A stretch of DNA of 64,000 bases from Lota lota. Lineage: Eukaryota; Chordata; Actinopteri; Gadiformes; Lotidae. The stretch is from contig JACYXH010000357.1 in assembly GCA_026745465.1 (NCBI GenBank), positions 120,469 to 184,468 on the forward strand, given 5' to 3'. A program made the translations under genes and the position numbers. The notes below the pieces were generated by a model. That model was not told where the DNA came from and searched no databases. It worked only from the letters and a program-made list of their open reading frames with translations. How positions within the stretch are numbered: position 1 is the first letter of the stretch; the number at the start of each line of letters is the position of its first letter. Positions 47,320 to 56,324 of this stretch are shown one piece after another.

Positions 47320-49689
47320 AGCTTGTCTGGCTGCCTGGTCACACTGGAAGGCTGTGCTTCTCTGGCCTCAGCTCTGAGCTCCAACCCCTCCCATCTGAGA
47401 GAGCTGGACCTGAGCTACAATCACCCAGGAGACTCAGGAGTTACGCTGCTCTCTGCTGGACTGGAGGATCCACGCTGGAGACTGGACACTCTCAGGTATG
47501 GAGAGGACAGCTCACAACTCAGGGACAATGTCTCCTACAAGGATTCAACCAGCTGCTAGATGAAGTGGTTTGAAAACACAGCTGGAACTCATGTTGTGTA
47601 GAAAGTGATGAGACAGATGATGGAGGTGAATGTTTCAACATGCTGCTCTCACTTTGTTTCCCCCCCAGGGTGGAGCACGGTGGAGTGTGGAGGCTGAAAC
47701 CAGCTCTAAAGAAGTGTAAGTGTCTGTTTAGTTAGATTCATCACAACACACGCTAACTATTGAGATGGAAAGTCCATCCACACAGCAGGAGGTGACGTCC
47801 GTTCATTCAGATGTGTACTTGTGTATACGTATGTATAGCTATGTTTCCCTGTGTTTATGTATGAGTACATGTCTATGTATATATAGTATGTTTGTGTATG
47901 TATGAGTACATGTCTATGTATATATAGTATGTACGTGTATGTATGAGTACATGTCTATGTATATATAGTATGTATGAGTACATGTCTATGTATATATAGT
48001 ATGTACGTGTATGTATGAGTACATGTCTATGTAAATATAGTATGTATGAGTACATGTCTATGTATATATAGTATGTATGAGTACATGTCTATGTATATAT
48101 AGTATGTACGTGTATGTATGAGTACATGTCTATGTTTATATAGTATGTACGTGTATGTATGAGTACATGTCTATGTATATATAGTATGTACGTGTATGTA
48201 TGAGTACATGTCTATGTATATATAGTATGTACGTGTATGTATGAGTACATGTCTATGTATATATAGTATGTACGTGTATGTATGAGTACATGTCTATGTA
48301 TATATAGCATGTACGTGTATGTATGAGTACATGTCTATGTTTATATAGTATGTACGTGTATATATGAGTACATGTCTACGTATATATAGTATGTACGTGT
48401 ATGTATGAGTACATGTCTATGTATATATAGTATGTATGAGTACATGTCTATGTATATATAGTATGTATGAGTACATGTCTATGTATATATAGTATGTACG
48501 TGTATGTATGAGTACATGTCTATGTATATATAGTATGTATGAGTACATGTCTATGTATATATAGTATGTATGAACCAGTTCTATGGCTCCAACAGTTAAT
48601 TTCCAGCCTGTATGTGAGCTCAGCTTGTTCAGTCTGTTGTTCACACAGGTGTCCCTTTGAAGGTTGAGTGTAATGTATGTGTATTGGGAAATCCCAAAGT
48701 TTATGTATTGCTTAGATATTTCATGTGAGTAATTAGCTCATCATGCTGAACATTTTGATGTATAATATGTGTATGTAGTATACATATTGAGGGAGTAAAT
48801 GCAGTTTATACATTTTCCTCAGTTTTAATGTTTTGACTGGGACAGCCACTCACACACACATGGGATTTCCTATTAAGTTGAACTTTAATTATCCTAAAAC
48901 TAACGTGTACTATTGCTTAGAAAATATATAGCACATGATTCCACTATAGTACTTATTTTTTATAGTATCATATTATAATTATTTTGTCTTTCTATGTTAA
49001 TGTTTGAAGAGTAGATAGCGACCAAAAAGTGTCACAAAGAGAATTAAAGAAGTATGCAAGAGAACAGTACTAGTGATGATGAGGATGATGATGAAGAATG
49101 GTTCAGCAGCTAATCATGTCTTGTTCTCCCATTAGATGCCTGTGAACTCACACTGGACCCAAACACAGCCCACAGAGAACTCTCTCTGTCTGAGGACAAC
49201 AGAAAGGTGACGTGGGTTACAGAGGAGCAGTCGTATCCTGATCACCCAGAGAGATTTGACTCCTGGTACCAGGTGTTGTGTAGAGAGGGTCTGACTGGCC
49301 ACTCTTACTGGGAGGTAGAGAGGGAAGGACTTGTTGTTTTAGGAGTGACATACAGAGGAATCACAAGGAGAGGAAGGGGTGATGACAGCTGGCTTGGAGG
49401 GAACAACAAGTCCTGGAGTCTTGATTGTTATGATGATGGTTACACTGCCCGGTACAACAATGGTAGAACAGACATACGTCTCCCCCCTACTGGCTCTAAC
49501 AGAGTAGGAGTGTATCTGGACCGGCCTGCTGGCACTCTGTCCTTCTACAGAGTGTCCCCAGATGTAGGAGGGTCCTCAGACACACTGACACACATCCACA
49601 CCTTCCAGTCCACCTTCACCCAGGAGGACCTCCTCCCTGGGTTTTGGTTATGGGGGGTTGGTGCCTCAGTGTCTCTGTGTCGGTTGTAG
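30750..49689 (+). CDS. Intact NLR-B30.2 gene (NLRC3-like), 13 coding exons, 1274 aa
   Basis: Coding exons: 30750-30832, 30947-31063, 34442-34510, 34580-34649, 34829-35057, 37248-39033, 41019-41192, 42944-43117, 45660-45833, 47015-47188, 47322-47495, 47669-47715, 49136-49689. Every junction is GT...AG and the phases join to 3825 bases with no stop. Predicted parts are an N-terminal peptide-repeat region (1-113), a helical pre-FISNA domain (~113-189), FISNA (~195-265), NACHT with Walker A GVAGIGKT (287-294) and Walker [11 protein letters not shown] (358-367), ten LRRs in five exons (~785-1074) and PRY-SPRY (~1091-1274). This is the fish-specific NLR type, a cytosolic sensor by family. No CARD or PYRIN is visible. 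Exon borders were read by eye, not from cDNA. Confidence 0.9.
30947..31063 (+). CDS. NLR exon: N-terminal peptide repeat
   Basis: 117 bp, phase 2-2, starting [20 protein letters not shown]. In fish NLRs this exon type is often repeated. Exon 34442-34510 starts the same way (PKQQES), so it is a shortened relative. Confidence 0.88.
31141..34326. repeat. 49-bp minisatellite, 65 copies, in NLR intron 2
   Basis: The unit is GATAAGGCTGTTTTAGTGAT, GTGGTTGACATGGTGTGAAT, GAGAGGAGG (49 bp). The array length, 3186 bp, equals 65 units. The first third is nearly perfect. The rest carries variants (GATACGG, GTTGTGGATG, GTTTACATGG, GTTGATG) that recur 833 bp apart, i.e. a 17-unit higher-order repeat. The minus-strand open frames in it are repeat artefacts. 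Confidence 0.97.
34442..34510 (+). CDS. NLR exon: short N-terminal repeat exon
   Basis: 69 bp, phase 2-2, encoding [20 protein letters not shown]. The acceptor context (AAAAGCTGTGTGTGTG..TTGAAG) is the same as for 30947, showing exon duplication followed by divergence. The minisatellite sits between the two copies. Confidence 0.8.
34580..34649 (+). CDS. NLR exon: linker before the helical domain
   Basis: 70 bp, acceptor CTCCACAG, donor AAG|GTGTGT, encoding [20 protein letters not shown]. It ends in phase 0, which fits the next exon. Confidence 0.78.
34829..35057 (+). CDS. NLR exon: helical pre-FISNA domain
   Basis: 229 bp encoding a charged helical segment ([18 protein letters not shown]... 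...[20 protein letters not shown]). This wording is characteristic of the region just before FISNA in fish NLRC3-like proteins. Acceptor TGTTCCAG, donor G|GTAAGA. Confidence 0.88.
35228..36750 (-). mobile_element. LTR-like repeat split by a hAT element
   Basis: The outer parts (35228-35313 and 36527-36750), read on the minus strand, match the repeat at 12474-12783. The match is interrupted within the word GGTTTATTG/TATTGTAAG, exactly where the hAT element lies. So the hAT insertion is younger than the LTR-like repeat. Both are inside an NLR intron. Confidence 0.65.
35314..36525. mobile_element. Non-autonomous hAT element, ~1.2 kb
   Basis: The ends CAGGGGTGCAAACTCGTCAC and (complement of the right end) AGGGGTGCAAACTGGTGATG are hAT-type inverted repeats. 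The host word TATTG is present on both sides, an imperfect target duplication. There is a G run at 35405-35421 and no transposase frame. Confidence 0.75.
36745..36905. repeat. ~50-bp degenerate tandem repeat
   Basis: About four units of GGTTATTGTGGGGGTATCAGG...AAATGGTTTGATCCAGATA. One more lies at 35188-35225, beyond the inserted elements. Confidence 0.7.
36906..37247 (+). other. NLR intron before the NACHT exon
   Basis: AT-rich, no other gene. It ends in the acceptor TTTGACATTTAG. Confidence 0.6.
37248..39033 (+). CDS. NLR exon: FISNA-NACHT
   Basis: A single 1786-bp exon. FISNA is the first ~75 residues ([15 protein letters not shown]... to ...[10 protein letters not shown]). NACHT follows with Walker A GVAGIGKT, Walker B FILDGLDE, a sensor-like ITTRPAAA segment and the winged-helix/NAD2-like region with [12 protein letters not shown]. 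It ends ...[20 protein letters not shown], donor CT|GTAGGT at 39034. ATP binding and nucleotide-driven oligomerisation are expected by family. The broken minus-strand copy at 8602-9823 matches its second part closely. Confidence 0.96.
39410..40456 (-). repeat. NLR intron block, copy 3
   Basis: Same block as 1-904 in the gene-sense reverse orientation. The arginine-rich frame (39980 downward) is open for 70 codons and then shifts by one lost base near 39775. The block lies between the NACHT exon and LRR1. Confidence 0.85.
40457..41018 (+). other. NLR intron before LRR1
   Basis: About 300 bp (40480-40800) are absent from the other cassettes, including TATATAAGTAGGAACC and GCATCAAATCG words. 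They may be a small insertion. The last ~120 bp before the exon are shared with the other LRR introns. Confidence 0.5.
41019..41192 (+). CDS. NLR exon: LRR1
   Basis: 174 bp, phase 2-2. Two ribonuclease-inhibitor-type LRRs ([20 protein letters not shown], then [19 protein letters not shown]). Differs from LRR2 by one base that I can see (CTTAAT versus CTGAAT). Confidence 0.93.
41193..41844 (+). other. NLR intron, shared 3' part of the cassette
   Basis: Contains the conserved post-exon segment and the GGGTCTGAGACCCCTAG stretch also found at 1200-1300 (reverse), 43.4 and 46.1 kb. No other gene. Confidence 0.55.
41845..42845 (-). repeat. NLR intron block, copy 4
   Basis: Same block. The arginine-rich frame is open at 42298-42026, but a base change upstream (GGTAAC for GGTACC) makes a stop in its 5' part. 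Confidence 0.85.
42944..43117 (+). CDS. NLR exon: LRR2
   Basis: 174 bp, phase 2-2, acceptor TGTGTGAAG, donor AG|GTCAGT. It reads identical to LRR3 over the whole exon, although the introns around them differ at many positions. Confidence 0.93.
43118..43849 (+). other. NLR intron, shared part of the cassette
   Basis: Same post-exon segments as after LRR1, with a local GCTTGTAACTTGTAAC duplication near 43180-43215. No other gene. Confidence 0.55.
43850..44650 (-). repeat. NLR intron block, copy 5 (internal deletion)
   Basis: Same block, but most of the arginine-rich frame is missing. The sequence passes from GGGGATGTTTTGGACG directly to TTAAGAGCGAACAG at about 44150. Confidence 0.82.
44719..45560. 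other. ~840-bp insertion in the LRR3 cassette
   Basis: The cassette sequence breaks off after TTAATAAAACATTTCCAAC and resumes at ATTAAAGATTTCAGCAG. The intervening DNA is not found in the other cassettes. Its right end is a hairpin, AGTGTGG...CCACACT, followed by AATT. A Helitron-like end is conceivable but the usual hairpin-to-end spacing is missing. Origin unassigned. Confidence 0.5.
45660..45833 (+). CDS. NLR exon: LRR3
   Basis: 174 bp, identical to LRR2 by reading, phase 2-2, acceptor TTTTCTGAAG, donor AG|GTCAGT. Confidence 0.93.
45834..46554 (+). other. NLR intron, shared part of the cassette
   Basis: Same post-exon segments as after LRR1 and LRR2. No other gene. Confidence 0.55.
46555..46880 (-). 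repeat. NLR intron block, copy 6 (short)
   Basis: Only the two ends of the block remain, joined at about 46818 (GGGGATTGATACAAAACG). The middle ~650 bp are gone, which explains the short LRR3-LRR4 distance. Confidence 0.8.
47015..47188 (+). CDS. NLR exon: LRR4
   Basis: 174 bp, phase 2-2. One base differs from LRR2/3 (TTCTGAGC for TTCTCAGC). The intron to LRR5 is only 133 bp. Confidence 0.93.
47276..47319 (+). promoter_or_regulatory. (GT)n tract forming the LRR5 splice acceptor
   Basis: A 44-bp GT run with one TT break ends in TGTAG|CTTGTC, so the acceptor has no ordinary polypyrimidine tract. UG-rich acceptors are known to bind TDP-43 and to cause exon skipping (CFTR exon 9). Skipping LRR5 would keep frame (174 bp, phase 2-2). 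Confidence 0.75.
47322..47495 (+). CDS. NLR exon: LRR5 (divergent)
   Basis: 174 bp, phase 2-2, encoding [20 protein letters not shown]... and [20 protein letters not shown]. Clearly different from LRR1-4 and the usual last-LRR type in this family. Donor AG|GTATGG. Confidence 0.92.
47669..47715 (+). CDS. NLR exon: linker between LRRs and B30.2
   Basis: 47 bp, acceptor CCCCCCAG, donor GT|GTAAGT at 47716, encoding [15 protein letters not shown]. The GGxxRLKPxLKKYA wording is usual at this place in fish NLRs. Confidence 0.88.
47860..48572. repeat. 41-/29-bp minisatellite in the last NLR intron
   Basis: Units of GTATGAGTACATGTCTATGT followed by ATATATAGTATGTACGTGTAT (41 bp), with shorter units lacking GTACGTGTAT. 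About 20 copies. Confidence 0.92.
48573..49135 (+). other. Last NLR intron, remainder
   Basis: AT-rich sequence ending in TCTCCCATTAG. No other gene seen. Confidence 0.55.
49136..49689 (+). CDS. NLR exon: B30.2 (PRY-SPRY) domain and stop
   Basis: 554 bp. [71 protein letters not shown] and [18 protein letters not shown]. It resembles the finTRIM/NLR type of B30.2 and is clearly different from the SPRY of the neighbouring TRIM gene, so it was not taken from that neighbour. The domain is complete, ending CRL-stop. Confidence 0.94.
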
Positions 49690-50110
49690 AAAAAAAGAAC
49701 ATGTGGGAGGGCATAGTACACACAAACACACAAACACATAGTACACACACACACACACACGCATAGTACATATACACGCATAGTACGCACACGCACACAC
49801 ATGCATAGTACACACACACACATTGTAGTGCACACACACACATTGTACATATACACATATACACACACACACAAACGCATAGCACACACACACAGTACAC
49901 ACACACACAAACGCATAGCACACACACACGCATAGTACACACACATAGTACACACACACACACAAACGCATACTACACACACACACATAGTACACACACA
50001 CACACGCATAGTACATATACACGCATAGTACGCACGCGCATACACACACGCATAGTACACACACACAGTACACATACAGTACACGCACAGTACACACACA
50101 GACAAAAACA
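49690..50110. repeat. CA-rich degenerate minisatellite in the NLR 3' UTR
   Basis: Units around ACACACACACGCATAGTACAC start about 15 bp after the stop codon. If the poly(A) signal at 50426 is used, this is transcribed. Confidence 0.85.
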
Positions 50111-50425
50111 AATGTGTTACAAACATATAAATACACGCAGAGGTTATATTTACTCTTTCATGTACTTCAGTAACTTTTTGAATAGATTACTTTTAAGAGT
50201 AGTTTTATTGTAACATACCTTTACCCTTACTCAAGTCTAAGAGAGAGAGATTTGTTGTGGCTGTATTTGCCTTCATGCATGTTATTTTGTAAAGATTGAA
50301 TGTGTTATTGTGTGTTTCATTTGAAGGGTTACATGGCTACTTTATGTGTTGTTAATGTCTATTAGACAAGTATATACAATGTAATATTTGTCTATTTACG
50401 TTCATCTTGCTCTGCTTATTACAAC

Positions 50426-50431
50426 AATAAA
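50426..50431 (+). terminator. Candidate poly(A) signal of the NLR gene
   Basis: First AATAAA downstream of the NLR stop codon that I noted, 737 bp after it. Confidence 0.5.
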
Positions 50432-50987
50432 TCGTTTGGTTTGAAGTAACTCAGTACTTGAGTAGTCTTTTCACTAGATACTTTCTTACTCTTCCTCAAG
50501 TCATTATCTGATGAATACTTTTACTCATGTGATATTGTTTTGAATATTGTGGAGCCAATCTCAATATTGTGTTATGCAGTGTAGGCCTACTCTATATTTG
50601 AGAGGATCACTCGTATGAGAGGGACATGAAATGACCTTCAAGATTTTTTTAAACTACCAGGACCGTCTCAACACATAAATCAATGGTGATGACGTAGGGT
50701 TCATGTTTTTTCAGGTCAGCCAGTTGCACTGACGTCATCTAACCAGCAGATGATGCTACGGTGCACCTTTTCCTAGTGTTTCAAAACGGACCTTCAAATC
50801 AATTGGTTTAATATTCTCAAGACGTTTAAATGATTCAAGTAGGTCTATAGCTTCATTCTCCACATTACTAGCTGTGTAATGGACTGCTGTGTTGGTGGTT
50901 TATTTGTTTATTTATTAACTTATTTATTTATTTTATTATTTATTTATTAATATCGTGGTGATCATCGTTTTTTGTCTATATTGATGC

Positions 50988-50990
<3 letters not shown>
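50432..50990. other. No gene seen
   Basis: AT-rich sequence with TTTATTTATT repeats near 50900-50950. No supported feature. Confidence 0.5.

Positions 50991-51056
<66 letters not shown>
50991..51056. repeat. (CA)n microsatellite
   Basis: About 66 bp of CA. Another run of about 80 bp is at 51397-51480. Confidence 0.95.
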
Positions 51057-51058
<2 letters not shown>

Positions 51059-51396
51059 TGTCTTTATTCAAATCAGTAAAGTGTACAAACACTGTAACAT
51101 GTTATTCAGTATTAATCAGCATAAACTTAAAGAAATAGACTATTACTATTGTGTTATCAAAATGGATCCTTTAAACATTTCGACATGAATGCAACTGTTG
51201 ATGTTCTAGCATTAAAGGTTATAAAAGGTGTTGAGGAGAAAATAGACAGAGAACAGTACAGTATATGTAATGTAATAATTTATAATGGGTTATGTTTCTA
51301 TAAAAGGCAGGGTGATTTTCTTACACACGTTACAGGAAGGTATTCAGAAAGACACACACACACACATACAGATTAATCATGTCTATATTGATGCAA
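51057..51396 (+). other. NLR downstream sequence, no gene
   Basis: Matches 13020-13500 (AAAGTGTACAAACA, AAAGGTTATAAAAGGTGTTG), showing that the left region carries a decayed copy of the NLR 3' flank. Confidence 0.5.
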
Positions 51397-51403
51397 CACA
51401 CAC

Positions 51404-51480
<77 letters not shown>

Positions 51481-51483
<3 letters not shown>

Positions 51484-52714
51484 ATTTGCACATGAAGACC
51501 TACAGCAGAGTTTCCAAATATTTATATGAACATGCAAACACTCCCCATCCTGATCACTGCATTGGGATAGGAAGGAGTGTTATGCTGGTTATAAAAGAAA
51601 GCCTTACTCAGAGGCAGACGCAGATATTCTCACCTGACCTATGGGTGTAGAATTTCACCCAAAATACCAGCTCTTTAATCTCACATACAGCATCTTTAAC
51701 TGCTGGTCTGGGTGTGAGTTCCACCACATCTGATTTATGCAAAGAATCAGAATTGACCGTTAGGTCCTGCAATGGGAGGGTTCGAATCAGGTTTGTTGAT
51801 AATGAAGTCACTCTCTCTGCGATGAAGCAGAGGGTCTCGGGGAGATCTTCATCGCCGTGTTAAAGGCTGTTTGACTCAATTTAGAGTAATCTCCCTCTCC
51901 CTGGTGAACACCTGCGTTAAGATGCAGAGCACAGTGACGGCTAGCATCGACCGAGCTCATCGCTGTGTGTGAGACATTGAGGATCGTCTGCTCTGATTAT
52001 GAGGACGCTAACGTGACTGTCAGCCAAGCCACTTGATTTGCATCGAGGTTCGTTTCACGTTGAATTTCAATCTGTGAATGGTTGTGTCTACAAATAGGCT
52101 GAACGGACGGATATGGTTGAAATTGTTCTGTGATAGATCCCAAAAGAGGTATTTTGGTTATTTTATGCAATAACAATAAATGCATAAATTGTAGTGTATC
52201 TATTTCCTCTCCATCTCTCCGTTTTCTTTTCTTTTTTTAAAGTACAACCTCATAATCAAAAAGTATCCCATAATACAAACTGCCCTGTGGGCCAACATCC
52301 CACAAGAACCATAAATAATCCCCCCTGGAAGAGGAGCAAAGACCAAAGTCTGAGGCCACAGTCCCATTTATCTCCTATGCCTCCAGCTACACAATGTCCA
52401 CTGCCTAGTCTGTGACGCCTGTGTCTCGCGCCGGGCCCTTCCTTCCCGTGGGGACGCTGACACGGGCCCCACTGCTTCTGCCCAGATAGCCACGGCCCCT
52501 GGAGAACCGCGGGGATCTTTTCAAAGTGGAGGCGGGACGGACGTTTTCGGGGACATTTCCAAAATGGCGCAACAACGCTGTGCTGAGGGTCGAGCGGAGG
52601 TCAGGCTGTTTGATCGGGGAAAGTAGCGTTTCAAATCAAAATCACATCACCAAGGTGGTTGGTGTCTCAATGGCCCTCGTGTGTACCTCATTGTGCTTCA
52701 GTATAATGCAGAAG
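51481..52714. other. No gene recognised
   Basis: Mixed sequence. 51690-52030 and the GC-rich 52390-52630 may be old repeat remains. No frame longer than about 70 codons looks real. Confidence 0.4.
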
Positions 52715-52978
52715 CATCATCAATTAGCAATCATCAATCATCAATCATCAATCATCAATCATCAATCATCAATCATCATCCATCATCTATCATCCATCAT
52801 CCATCATCCATCATCCATCATCCATCATCCATCATCCATCATCCATCATCCATCATCCATCATCCGTCATCCGTCATCCGTCATCCGTCATCCGTCATCC
52901 ATCATCCATCATCCATCACCCATCATCCATCATCCATCATCCATCATCCGTCATCCATTATCCATCATCAATCATCCA
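52715..52978. repeat. CATCAATCAT / CATCCATCAT repeat
   Basis: Units of 7 bp change from ATCAATC to ATCCATC to ATCCGTC along the array. Both long open frames here come from the repeat. Confidence 0.93.
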
Positions 52979-53139
52979 TACGGACTATAGTTTCAATAGG
53001 ATTAATTGTTGGTGGATATTGTGTATTAGCTACTATGTATGTCGACAAGGTCTGTTTCACATATTTCTGGTGCACGATGGTTCCTCCCTGTTTTCAGTCT
53101 TACCATAGGATCAAACTAGCTCCATACATTGTGCCCTAC

Positions 53140-53265
53140 AGTTTGTGTGTCTGTGTGTGCGCGTGTGTGCGTGCGTGTGTCTGCGTGTGTGTGTGTCTGT
53201 GTGCATGCGTGCATGCATCGGTGTGTGTGCGTGCGTGTGTGTGTGCGTGCGTGCGTGCATGCATC

Positions 53266-53301
<36 letters not shown>

Positions 53302-53350
53302 CGTGTGGGAGTATGTGTCTGTGTGTGTGTGTGTGTGTGCACATCTGTGT
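53140..53350. repeat. Compound GT/GC repeat
   Basis: GTGTGCGTGCGTG-type DNA with two GCATGCATCGGTGTG units, ending at the LTR border at 53360. Confidence 0.9.
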
Positions 53351-53359
53351 GTGCATCGT

Positions 53360-53684
53360 TGTAGCAACTATCAGGCTACAATCCAGGGCAAACAACACAC
53401 CACGAGGAGTACGGAGGCAAAACTTCCGTTTTTATCGTCTCTTAATGTTCAAACACAAAAGGCACAATCAACGTCCTGCTGGGGACGTGCGATCTCTCTG
53501 TCTCTTACGGCCAGTCCACCTCGTGACTGGACCCGACCTCACTGTGGGGAGAGCACAACACAAGTCAGTCTTTTAATAGCTTCCTAATCGCGCTCATCCC
53601 CTACAGCTGCGTCTGTGGCCCCAATTGAGCCGCTCCGCCCCTTCTAGCTGCAGCCGGCGCTAGGCCACGCCCCCCCTCACCACA
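53360..53684 (-). repeat. LTR copy A of a broken Gypsy fossil
   Basis: 325 bp from TGTAGCAACTATC to CCCCTCACCACA (plus-strand reading). Near-identical copies lie at 54789-55113 and, cut at one end, 55572-55852. The adjacent pol remains are read on the minus strand, which gives the orientation. Confidence 0.85.
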
Positions 53685-53945
53685 TATCCCCACCGCCCCT
53701 CTTAGGCCGGGGAGCCGTCCGGCCGACAGCCAACTCCCCCCCCCCCCCCCCCCTCCAGTTCAGGCAGTCGGGAGAGGAAGTCCGCCACCACCATCTGCGC
53801 CCCCGGCCTATGGACCACCCTGAAGTGAAGTGGCTGTAAGGCCAGGTACCACCGTATGATCCGTGGGTTGGTGTCTTTCATGCGGTGGAGCCATTGCAGG
53901 GGGGCGTGGTCCGAACAGAGGGTGAACGGGCGCCACAGGAGGTAG

Positions 53946-54352
53946 AAACGCAGGGGCCCGACACGCCGTCCCCCGAAACGCAGGAGCCCGACACGCAGGG
54001 GCCCGACACACAGGAGCACGACACGCAGGAGCCCGACACGCAGGGGCCCGACACACTGTCCCCCGACACGCAGGGGCCCGACACGCAGGGGCCCGACACG
54101 CAGGGGCCCGACACGCTGTCCCCCGACACGCAGGAGCCCGACACGCAGGAGCCCGACACGCTGTCCCCCGACACGCAGGGGCCCGACACGCTGTCCCCCG
54201 ACACGCAGGAGCCCGACACGCAGGAGCCCGACACGCAGGAGCCCGACACGCAGGGGCCCGACACGCTGTCCCCTGACACGCAGGAGCCCGACACGCAGGA
54301 GCCCGACACGCTGGGGCCAGACACGCAGGGGCCAGACACGCAGGGGCCCGAC
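53946..54352. repeat. 15-bp tandem expansion inside the pol fossil
   Basis: About 27 units of CCCGACACGCAGGGG with GAG and CTGTC variants. The second remnant has only about 8 units (55387-55512), so the array changed length after the locus was duplicated. Confidence 0.92.
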
Positions 54353-54463
54353 GGAGTGAACGGGAAAGTGCAGTAGCGTGGATGGCAAGTCCACGATGAA
54401 AGAGCCGGACCATTGAACAAACATCACCACCGTTGGTTGACAACGGTCAACCAAGTGGCCATT

Positions 54464-54464
<1 letters not shown>

Positions 54465-54495
<31 letters not shown>
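54465..54495. repeat. (CA)n microsatellite
   Basis: About 31 bp of CA. Confidence 0.9.
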
Positions 54496-54497
<2 letters not shown>

Positions 54498-54788
54498 AAA
54501 TCTAGTGTATGAAAAAATTATATTCCATCATTAATAGGTTTTCCACCAACTTTTTTATACTAATGATTTATAATTTGTACAAGGGGTCTTATTTGTTTAT
54601 TTTCTCAACCCCAGGCTCTGTTAATGGGCCCTATTTTGTTTTAAGACGATGCTGAAGTTGAACTTCATATCCTTTTGTAAATTTGTTACGTTTGTAAATA
54701 CAACCATTTCTTTTGTCTGAAAAAATATATATATAATAATAATATATATATATATCCGGACCTCCTCAGGTCCCTGTTCAGGCACCAA

Positions 54789-55113
54789 TGTAGCAACTAT
54801 CAGGCTACAATCCAGGGCAAACAACACACCACGAGGAGTACGGAGGCAAAAGTTCCGTTTTTATTGTCTCTTAATGTTCAAACACAAAATGCACAATCAA
54901 CGTCCTGCTGGGGACGTGCGATCTCTCTGTCTCTTACGGCCAGTCCACCTCGTGACTGGACCCGACCTCACTGTGGGGAGAGCACAACACAAGTCAGTCT
55001 TTTAATAGCTTCCTAATCGCGCTCATCCCCTACAGCTGCGTCTGTGGCCCCAATTGAGCCGCTCCGCCCCTTCTAGCTGCAGCCGGCGCTAGGCCACGCC
55101 CCCCCTCACCACT
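54789..55113 (-). repeat. LTR copy B of the Gypsy fossil
   Basis: Near-identical to LTR A along its whole length. Followed by a C run (55168-55197) and the shorter pol remnant. Confidence 0.85.
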
Positions 55114-55166
55114 TATCCCCACCGCCCCACTTAGGCCGGGGAGCCGTCCGGCCGACAGCCAACTCC

Positions 55167-55199
<33 letters not shown>

Positions 55200-55571
55200 A
55201 GTTCAGGCAGTCGGGAGAGGAAGTCCGCCACCACCATCTGCGCCTCCGGCCTATGGACCACCCTGAAGTGAAGTGGCTGTAAGGCCAGGTACCACCGTAA
55301 GATCCGTGGGTTGGTGTCCTTCATGCGGTGGAGCCATTGCAGGGGGGCGTGGTCCGAACAGAGGGTGAACGGGCGCCCCAGGAGGTAGTAACGCAGGGGC
55401 CCGACACGCCGTCCCCCGAAACGCAGGAGCCCGACACGCAGGGGCCCGACACGCTGGGGCCCGACACGCAGGGGCCCGACACGCAGGGGCCCGACACGCA
55501 GGGGCCCGACGGAGTGAACGGGAAAGTGCAGTAACGTGGATGGCGAGTCCACGATGAAAGAGCCGGACGAT

Positions 55572-55852
55572 GAGGAGTACGGAGGCAAAAGTTCAGTTTT
55601 TATCGTCTCTTAATGTTCAAACACAAAATGCACAATCAACGTCCTGCTGGGGACGTGCGATCTCTCTGTCTCTTACGGCCAGTCCACCTCGTGACTGGAG
55701 CCGACCTCACTGTGGGGAGAGCACAACACAAGTCAGTCTTTTAATAGGTTCCTAATCGCGCTCATCCCCTACAGCTGCGTCTGTGGCCCCAATTGAGCCG
55801 CTCCGCCCCTTCTAGCTGCAGCCGGCGCTAGGCCACGCCCCCCCTCACCACA
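55572..55852 (-). repeat. LTR copy C of the Gypsy fossil (partial)
   Basis: Matches LTR A from GAGGAGTACGGAGGC onward. The first ~45 bp in the plus-strand reading are absent. Confidence 0.82.
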
Positions 55853-56210
55853 GTCTCATCTTTAATATATCTTCTAATCATGCGTTAGGCCTGTGTAGGA
55901 CCAGTAACATTTGTAAACTGCCCCTTGACAAAAGTTCATTTTATAATGGTGCCACACTCTGGCCTACGCTATCTGTTGCAAGAGACCGTTGACTAAATGA
56001 ACTACTGGCCCATACACTACTTACAAGGTGAGGGAATAGTTAAGTGACAATGTGAAAATACTACAGGCCCATTTTTAGGTGAACTAAATATGCAAGAGTA
56101 GTCTTACATGTCAGTGTTTTTAACACAGGGTGCTTATCCTTTGCTGGACTGGCTGCTTAAAATATTAAGAGTATACCTACTTCTCCAGGCACCACTACAC
56201 CACTGTGTAT
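55853..56210. other. No gene seen
   Basis: Single-copy-looking AT-rich DNA between the Gypsy fossil and the GT run. Confidence 0.5.
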
Positions 56211-56316
<106 letters not shown>

Positions 56317-56324
56317 AGCCTTCG

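Larger units (their letters stand above)
53360..55852 (-). mobile_element. Ty3/Gypsy fossil locus with three LTR copies
   Basis: Order on the plus strand: LTR A, pol remnant (53685-54420), unrelated AT-rich DNA (54480-54788), LTR B, second shorter pol remnant (55114-55565), partial LTR C. Each pol remnant shows the end of an RNase H domain (CSDHAPLQWLHRMKDTNPRI, then VADFLSRLPELEGG). Most of the coding region is missing and it is broken in several places. The LTR copies are very similar, so the duplication is fairly recent. Different family from the element at 3575. Confidence 0.85.

Noticed and set aside
47873-48644. [11 protein letters not shown] frames as a membrane protein
   Set aside because: They are translations of the 41-/29-bp minisatellite in the last NLR intron.
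49545-50136. Minus-strand CVCVYYVCV-type frames up to 193 codons
   Set aside because: They read through the CA-rich repeat after the NLR stop codon. They have no domain and similar openness in several frames.
53702-54493. Minus-strand 263-codon frame with GLLRVGPLRV repeats as a host gene
   Set aside because: Its non-repeat end is an RNase H remnant of a Gypsy fossil and the rest is the 15-bp array.
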